In this document: piece by piece, positions 59,895-64,000 of the stretch
Position numbering within the stretch: the stretch's first letter is position 1
Layout: the number at the start of each line of letters is the position of its first letter
Source of the DNA: Leptofilum sp965223285
GTDB taxonomy: Bacteria > Chloroflexota > Anaerolineae > Promineifilales > Promineifilaceae
Reading direction: 5' to 3'
DNA: 64,000 bases
Assembly: GCF_965223285.1 (NCBI RefSeq)
Contig: NZ_OZ244997.1
Span: forward strand, 4,154,001 to 4,218,000
Notes under the pieces: model-generated
The model's database searches: none
Seen by the model: the letters and a program-made list of their open reading frames with translations, nothing else
Told to the model about the DNA's origin: nothing
Position numbers and translations under genes: made by a program

Positions 59895-59954
59895 GGAGAC
59901 TGGAGATTAGAGATTAGATTGCTCGTAATCTCCAGTCTCTAATCTCCAGTCTCC
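59895..59954. repeat. Palindrome of the CTCCAGTCTCTAATC family
   Basis: The 19-base left arm (59895-59913) matches the complement of 59936-59954 perfectly. The words are copies of those inserted at 39550-39590. It fills most of the gap between the transglutaminase-like gene and recQ. Confidence 0.88.
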
Positions 59955-59978
59955 CTTTCCCCTCCAACAATTTTCCCC

Positions 59979-59984
59979 TAAAAT
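59979..59984 (+). promoter_or_regulatory. Candidate leaderless -10 box (TAAAAT) of recQ
   Basis: TAAAAT ends seven bases before the ATG at 59992, with no ribosome site between. The surrounding sequence TAAAATAACGGG is close to TAAAATAACCGG before the DUF3048 gene. Confidence 0.5.
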
Positions 59985-59991
59985 AACGGGC

Positions 59992-62142
59992 ATGATCCAG
60001 TCTAAACTCAAACAAATATTCGGCTACGATAGCTTCCGGCCGTTGCAAGAAGAAATTATTCAAAATGTGCTGCGTAAGCAGGATTCACTGGTGGTGATGC
60101 CCACCGGTAGCGGCAAATCGCTTTGCTACCAGCTACCCGCACTGGAGTTCGCCGGCCTGACGGTGGTGGTGTCGCCGCTGATTTCGCTGATGGAAGACCA
60201 GGTGATGCAGCTACGGGCGTTGGGGGTAACGGCCGTCTTCCTCAACTCCACCCTAGATCATCACGGCTACGACTGGGTTGCCGACCAGCTGCTGGCTGGC
60301 TCCGCCAAGCTGCTCTACGCCGCGCCTGAAACGCTGGTGCAGCCGCAAACCCTGGACCTGCTGGCCAAATGCCAGGTAGATTGCCTAACCATTGATGAAG
60401 CCCACTGCATCTCCGAGTGGGGCCACGACTTTCGGCCAGAGTATCGCCAACTGGTGGCACTGCGCCGCCGCTTTCCCGATGCGGTTTGCCTGGCGGTTAC
60501 GGCAACAGCCACCGAGCGGGTGCGGCAGGATATCAAAAGCAGTTTGGCTATTTCCGCTGCGCATCAGTTTGTCGCCAGCTTTAACCGCGAAAACCTAATG
60601 CTGTCCGTCGAGCCAAAAACGGACGGATTAGCCCAAACGATCCACTTTTTGCAGGCCCACCCCGATGAATCGGGCATTATTTATTGCAATACGCGCAAGC
60701 AGGTAGATTTTTTGGCAGGTGAACTGGCCCGACGCGGCTGGTCGGTGCTACCTTACCATGCCGGTCTGGACGACGCCACGCGCCGCCAAAACCAGCAGGA
60801 CTTTATCCGTGATGACGTGCCAATTATGGTAGCGACCATCGCCTTTGGGATGGGTATCAACAAGCCCAATGTCCGCTTCATTTTGCATTATGATTTGCCT
60901 AAAAATCTGGAAAGCTACTACCAGCAAATTGGCCGGGCGGGGCGGGATGGCCTGCCGTCTGACTGCCTTTTGCTGTTTAGCTACTCAGATGTGCAGACGA
61001 TCAACTACTTCATTAACCAGCAAGACCCCAGCCAGCAGCAGGGGGCGCGGGCACGGCTGGAAGCGATGCTGGGCTTTGTGGAGACGGCTATTTGTCGGAG
61101 ACGGCCGTTGCTCAATTACTTCGGCGAGCCATACCACACAGAAAATTGCGAAACCTGCGACAATTGCACCGCCGAGGTGGGTGAACTGGTCGATTTAACC
61201 ATCCCAGCACAAAAATTCCTCTCCTGCGTCAAGCGCACCGGGGAACTGTTTGGCATCAACCACATCATCGACGTGCTGCGTGGGTCGCGGAGCCAAAAGG
61301 TGTTGCAGCGTGGGCACGATAAGCTGTCTACCTACAGCATCGGCCTGGAGTTTAGCAAGAAGGAGTGGCAATATTTGGCACGGCAGTTTGTGCAGCAGGG
61401 GTTGATGACGCAGGACATGGAGTACGGCAGCCTCAAGTTAACACCGAAAGCCTATGCCGTTTTCAAGGGGGAACTGGTTCGCGGCACCCTGCCAGACAAG
61501 CCACGGGCGGCGCCTTCCGCCACCGATTTCGCCAATTACGATCAGAACTTGTTCCAGCAGCTACGCCAAAAGCGCAAAGCCCTTGCCGACGCGGCAGGCG
61601 TGCCGCCTTACGTCATCTTCTCGGACCGGACGCTGGTAGAGATGGCGACGTACTTTCCACAGTCGCGGGCCAGCTTTGGCGAGCTGTACGGCGTGGGCGA
61701 GGCGAAGCTAGCTAATTTTGCGGATGATTTTTTGCCGCTGGTTCAGGCGTACTGCGCGGAAAACGGCATCGAGGAAGTGCAGAAGTCGGCTCCGACCACA
61801 GTGTCTAAAAGCAGCCGCACGCCGGGTGGTCGGACGTATGAGGTGCTGAATTTGTATAACAACGGCCGTTCCCTCCCCGAACTGTGCCAACAGTACGACG
61901 TCAAGCGCAGCACCATTGTGGGCCATCTGTGGAAAGCTATCCAGGCAGGCGAAACGCTGCGGGAAAGCAACTTGCTAGCGCACTCAAAACTCACGCCAGC
62001 CCAACAGCAGCAAGCCCTCGCCGCCTTCGCCCAACACGGCACAGAGTATCTGCGCCCCGTCTACGTCGCCCTTAACGAAACAGTTGATTACGAAGAACTC
62101 CACCTCCTGCGTCTCCATTTTGTTAGCCAGCTATCGAAATAA
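59992..62142 (+). CDS. recQ: RecQ ATP-dependent DNA helicase
   Basis: The 716-residue protein has the full RecQ layout. The superfamily 2 helicase core has PTGSGKS (37-43) and DEAH (135-138), followed by the aromatic-rich loop CISEWGHDFRPEY. The conserved arginine motif QIGRAGRDG lies near 316. The zinc-binding cysteines are in ICRRRPLLNYF and CETCDNC (about 365-395). A winged-helix RQC domain, an HRDC domain (about 515-590) and a C-terminal HTH (NNGRSLPELCQQYDVKRST near 625) complete it. It unwinds recombination and replication intermediates 3' to 5'. Confidence 0.96.
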   Translation: MIQSKLKQIFGYDSFRPLQEEIIQNVLRKQDSLVVMPTGSGKSLCYQLPALEFAGLTVVVSPLISLMEDQVMQLRALGVTAVFLNSTLDHHGYDWVADQLLAGSAKLLYAAPETLVQPQTLDLLAKCQVDCLTIDEAHCISEWGHDFRPEYRQLVALRRRFPDAVCLAVTATATERVRQDIKSSLAISAAHQFVASFNRENLMLSVEPKTDGLAQTIHFLQAHPDESGIIYCNTRKQVDFLAGELARRGWSVLPYHAGLDDATRRQNQQDFIRDDVPIMVATIAFGMGINKPNVRFILHYDLPKNLESYYQQIGRAGRDGLPSDCLLLFSYSDVQTINYFINQQDPSQQQGARARLEAMLGFVETAICRRRPLLNYFGEPYHTENCETCDNCTAEVGELVDLTIPAQKFLSCVKRTGELFGINHIIDVLRGSRSQKVLQRGHDKLSTYSIGLEFSKKEWQYLARQFVQQGLMTQDMEYGSLKLTPKAYAVFKGELVRGTLPDKPRAAPSATDFANYDQNLFQQLRQKRKALADAAGVPPYVIFSDRTLVEMATYFPQSRASFGELYGVGEAKLANFADDFLPLVQAYCAENGIEEVQKSAPTTVSKSSRTPGGRTYEVLNLYNNGRSLPELCQQYDVKRSTIVGHLWKAIQAGETLRESNLLAHSKLTPAQQQQALAAFAQHGTEYLRPVYVALNETVDYEELHLLRLHFVSQLSK

Positions 62143-62149
62143 GGTTGAA

Positions 62150-62731
62150 TTATTTGTCCCCAACAAACATTGACATTGCGAAGTCAAACATGCTTGTAAC
62201 TACCATCATCAAAATTGAGACCCAGGTAGTATGAAATAGTGCTATCTGTAAATCTCCCCACGGTGAACCGGTTATGCTAGTTGTAGTTTCGGTCGCAGTT
62301 AAAGCGCGAGAAAACAAAAAAACGATCGGAAAAAGAATGATAAATAGAAATGAAAAATCTCTCTGGAAATTTTTCCACTTTATCTTATGCTTTTCGTAGT
62401 TAGACGAGTGTGAATTCGACAATTCTAGGATGGCGAAAAAATTAAAAATAGAATTGTCGCCTTTCTCATTACCAAATTTTTCTTTCCATCTTCTGCGAAC
62501 CCAAGCATTAATTAAACCCAAGCTATAAATAATTGCTACAAGCACCCACGCCAGAAACTCCCGATTATTGACATAAAAATTAGATTGGGTCGGGGGGGAT
62601 TGAATTGCTCCGAAGAAAAGAGCCAATGAAATAATATCAGCTGCAAGACCAATAAATATGATGATAGCATTTATATATTTTTGAATATGTATTGACTTCA
62701 AATACGCGATAAATCTTTTTAGTATGCTCAT
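62150..62731 (-). CDS. AT-rich orphan membrane protein
   Basis: The 193-residue protein has about five hydrophobic segments, with a basic soluble loop in the middle (RRRWKEKFGNEKGDNS and SNYEKHKIKWKNFQR). I do not recognise a family. Base composition is clearly more AT-rich than the neighbours, Lys, Asn, Ile and Phe are frequent, and there is no ACGGCCGT. These suggest recent acquisition. It faces recQ with seven bases between the stops. A palindromic element lies on its other side. Confidence 0.6.
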   Translation of the reverse strand: MSILKRFIAYLKSIHIQKYINAIIIFIGLAADIISLALFFGAIQSPPTQSNFYVNNREFLAWVLVAIIYSLGLINAWVRRRWKEKFGNEKGDNSIFNFFAILELSNSHSSNYEKHKIKWKNFQRDFSFLFIILFPIVFLFSRALTATETTTSITGSPWGDLQIALFHTTWVSILMMVVTSMFDFAMSMFVGDK

Positions 62732-62812
62732 TGTTATTTGCTCAGTTTTGCGAAAACCAAAGCAATTGTTGCAATATTCAACATTAAGTGCAACTTGAAG
62801 TGAATGTAATTG

Positions 62813-62927
62813 TTATGCTGAGGTTCTCCGAAGCATCCCGACCATCTTGCAGTTATAAAAACTTGGCAAAGGGCAGGCTCTCCCCTGGCAAAGTTGAGCG
62901 GGATTCTTCGCTGCGCTCAGAATGACG
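62813..62927. repeat. Imperfect palindromic element with CTGCGCTCAGAATGACG word
   Basis: The left end (TGCTGAGGTTCTCCGAAGC, from about 62817) is an imperfect inverse match to the right end (GGATTCTTCGCTGCGCTCAG, 62901-62920). Related words occur at 56858-56882 and 63978-64000. It lies between the AT-rich orphan and the Fic gene. Confidence 0.65.
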
Positions 62928-62936
62928 GCTGATGTT

Positions 62937-63872
62937 TTATTGCTCACCAGTTACTGATGCCATGTAAAGTTGTAGGGCGCGGGGGGTGGTGTGCCAGATA
63001 CGGCCGTATTTTATCGCTTCCAACTTACCCGTGCGAGCCAACAGGCTGAGGTACTCCTGACTGTAAGACACTAGCTCGGCCGCTTCGCGCAGAGGAATCC
63101 ATTCATCCTCCGGCGGGAGCGGGGTGGTTTGCGGGGTGCTAGCTTCCAGGTACAGCGTCAGGCTGCGCTCCACGGCACGAGCCACAAAATTCACCAGTGG
63201 CTCTGGTTTGCCCCGATCGGCCTGAGCCAGGACGCGGTAATATTGCTGCCGGTTGATGCGGGCGATAATGGCGGGGGGATAGCCAGCCCGCATTAAGATT
63301 AAATTCATGATGAGGCGAGCGGTACGGCCGTTGCCATCAATAAACGGATGAATCGCCACCAATTTGTGATGTGCCAGGGCCGCCAATTCTACAGTATCCA
63401 AAACATTTTCTTGTTTACCCAACCAATCTGCCCAATCTGTCATTAATGCCGGAATTTCCCAACCGGGCGGCGGTTCGTGCGCCGCCCCAACGATGCGAAC
63501 CTGTATGGTGCGGTACTGCCCCGCGTTGTCGTCATCAATTTTGGCCAGCACCAGCGCATGAATCTGACGCACGTGGAATGCCGAAATGGGTTCTTTTTGC
63601 GCCACGAGCGATTTAACTAGCTCAATTGCCTCCTGATGGTTGACCACTTCAAAATGTTCGCGCAAGGTTTTGCCGCCAATGGTGATCCCCTGCTCCAAAA
63701 TGAGCTGCGTCTCGCGCAGGGTAAGCGTGCTGCCCTCGATGGCGTTGGAGTTGTAAATCCACTCAATCGTTAGCTGCTCATCGAGGCGGCGCAGAGCAGC
63801 TTGCGGCAACGGCCGTAATTCGTCTAGCTCTTGTTTCTTTTGCAGAATGCGTTTTTGCAGTCGCGGATCCAT
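62937..63872 (-). CDS. Fic family AMP-transferase-like protein, class II
   Basis: The ATG at 63872 has GGAG seven bases upstream and gives 311 residues; an in-frame ATG at 63884 lies inside a palindrome. An N-terminal helix carries the inhibitory motif SNAIEGSTLTL near residue 44 (S-x3-E-G), followed by the Fic domain with HPFIDGNGRTAR near 195. A C-terminal winged or helix-turn-helix-like region (LREAAELVSYSQEYLSLLA) follows. It probably transfers AMP to a hydroxyl side chain, with self-inhibition by the N-terminal helix. No separate antitoxin gene is adjacent. Confidence 0.9.
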   Translation of the reverse strand: MDPRLQKRILQKKQELDELRPLPQAALRRLDEQLTIEWIYNSNAIEGSTLTLRETQLILEQGITIGGKTLREHFEVVNHQEAIELVKSLVAQKEPISAFHVRQIHALVLAKIDDDNAGQYRTIQVRIVGAAHEPPPGWEIPALMTDWADWLGKQENVLDTVELAALAHHKLVAIHPFIDGNGRTARLIMNLILMRAGYPPAIIARINRQQYYRVLAQADRGKPEPLVNFVARAVERSLTLYLEASTPQTTPLPPEDEWIPLREAAELVSYSQEYLSLLARTGKLEAIKYGRIWHTTPRALQLYMASVTGEQ

Positions 63873-63880
63873 CAAAAACT

Positions 63881-63931
63881 CCATATTGGTATCGGATAGC
63901 CTAAATTATAGCATATCCGATACCAATATGG
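63881..63931 (-). promoter_or_regulatory. Fic promoter framed by a perfect 18-bp inverted repeat
   Basis: CCATATTGGTATCGGATA (63881-63898) and TATCCGATACCAATATGG (63914-63931) are perfect complements. The 15-base spacer contains the extended -10 box TGCTATAAT on the minus strand (TATAAT at 63905-63910). A dimeric regulator bound to both arms would cover the promoter. The C-terminal HTH of the Fic protein is a candidate regulator. Confidence 0.75.
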
Positions 63932-64000
63932 AACTTGCACCTTCGGTGAATTTGGTGACGAGGCTGGGGGGCGTACGGCCACTTCGACTTTGCTCAGTGC

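Larger units (their letters stand above)
95..63816. repeat. Dispersed iterated palindrome ACGGCCGT, 100 copies
   Basis: Exact copies counted by eye start at 95, 335, 863, 2278, 3456, 3914, 4689, 5649, 6384, 8958, 10190, 11147, 12351, 13108, 13656, 14274, 14313, 14494, 14689, 16094, 16448, 17212, 17722, 18137, 18646, 18865, 19473, 19692, 20547, 21155, 21242, 22037, 22403, 22772, 24068, 25684, 26039, 26724, 27350, 27920, 28254, 29124, 29459, 30278, 30343, 30555, 30699, 31068, 32099, 32494, 32695, 33033, 33980, 34565, 34765, 34850, 35162, 35385, 36324, 36818, 36870, 37717, 38113, 38152, 39021, 39795, 40232, 40439, 40518, 40791, 41375, 41532, 41899, 42033, 42084, 42612, 43411, 44393, 44514, 44759, 45211, 45659, 46916, 47568, 47777, 49022, 49117, 49185, 49906, 50545, 56466, 57203, 58450, 59683, 60229, 61101, 61862, 63000, 63324 and 63809. 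About 28 further sites differ at one end base (for example GCGGCCGT or ACGGCCGC). Most exact copies are preceded by A and followed by T. About seven lie between genes; the rest are inside coding sequence. Confidence 0.95.

Noticed and set aside
1..64000. The 100 ACGGCCGT copies as a CRISPR array or tandem repeat
   Set aside because: The copies are irregularly spaced over the whole window, mostly inside genes, without fixed spacers; they are a dispersed word.

Overview
The window looks like a chromosome segment of an aerobic member of the Chloroflexota, probably an Anaerolineae-like lineage. That placement is an inference. It rests on a cytochrome c maturation system, a caa3-type oxidase, many lipoproteins and membrane proteins with Thr/Pro-rich linkers, several ECF sigma factors, and GT39 and PTPS-related membrane glycosyltransferases. 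No rRNA, CRISPR array, phage block or plasmid origin was seen. The only RNA gene found is one tRNA-Leu(CAA).

Layout. 1-4090 holds a cytochrome c maturation block (ccmA end, ccmB, ccmC, a ccmD-like gene, a CcdA-like gene and a TlpA-like thioredoxin). 4186-12079 holds a DUF2085 protein, fabF, a large lipoprotein and a DnaQ-DinG fusion. 12207-15598 holds a DUF3048 lipoprotein, a REP-associated transposase between two REP-like hairpins, two overlapping paralogous membrane proteins and the tRNA. 15674-22654 holds an ECF sigma factor with its probable anti-sigma factor, a Nudix hydrolase, mutL, a DUF4010 transporter-like protein, a YgfZ-like protein and a DinB-like protein. 23047-29893 holds the second maturation block (ccmE, ccmF, ccmH, ccmG, a ccmI-like gene), which runs into a membrane-anchored cytochrome c. 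29927-32472 holds a LuxR-type HTH/Kelch membrane protein and a repeat-type membrane protein. 32617-41936 is a cell-envelope block of glycosyltransferases and surface proteins. 41961-49930 mixes Bcp peroxiredoxin, TPR and XRE proteins, an esterase, a GNAT, two ECF sigma factors, an SRPBCC protein, Hsp20 and a polysaccharide deacetylase. 50112-57472 is the caa3 oxidase operon with its CtaG and SURF1 assembly factors. 57571-63872 holds a transglutaminase-like protein, RecQ, an AT-rich orphan membrane protein and a Fic protein.

The two ccm blocks would mature the c-type hemes of the cytochrome at 27641 and of the oxidase subunit II at 50983, so these separated loci form one functional theme.

The most striking signal is not a gene. 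The palindrome ACGGCCGT occurs exactly 100 times by my hand count, against about one expected by chance. It occurs in coding and non-coding DNA and in all three reading frames, where it produces the recurring peptides TAV, NGR and RP. It is absent from a 5.9-kb stretch over the oxidase operon. It resembles in style the highly iterated palindrome HIP1 of cyanobacteria, with a different sequence. A second layer consists of several families of gene-end palindromes, some of which carry the stop codons of both convergent neighbours in their arms. A third layer is a set of possible leaderless promoters with a TANNNT box 6-7 bases before the ATG.
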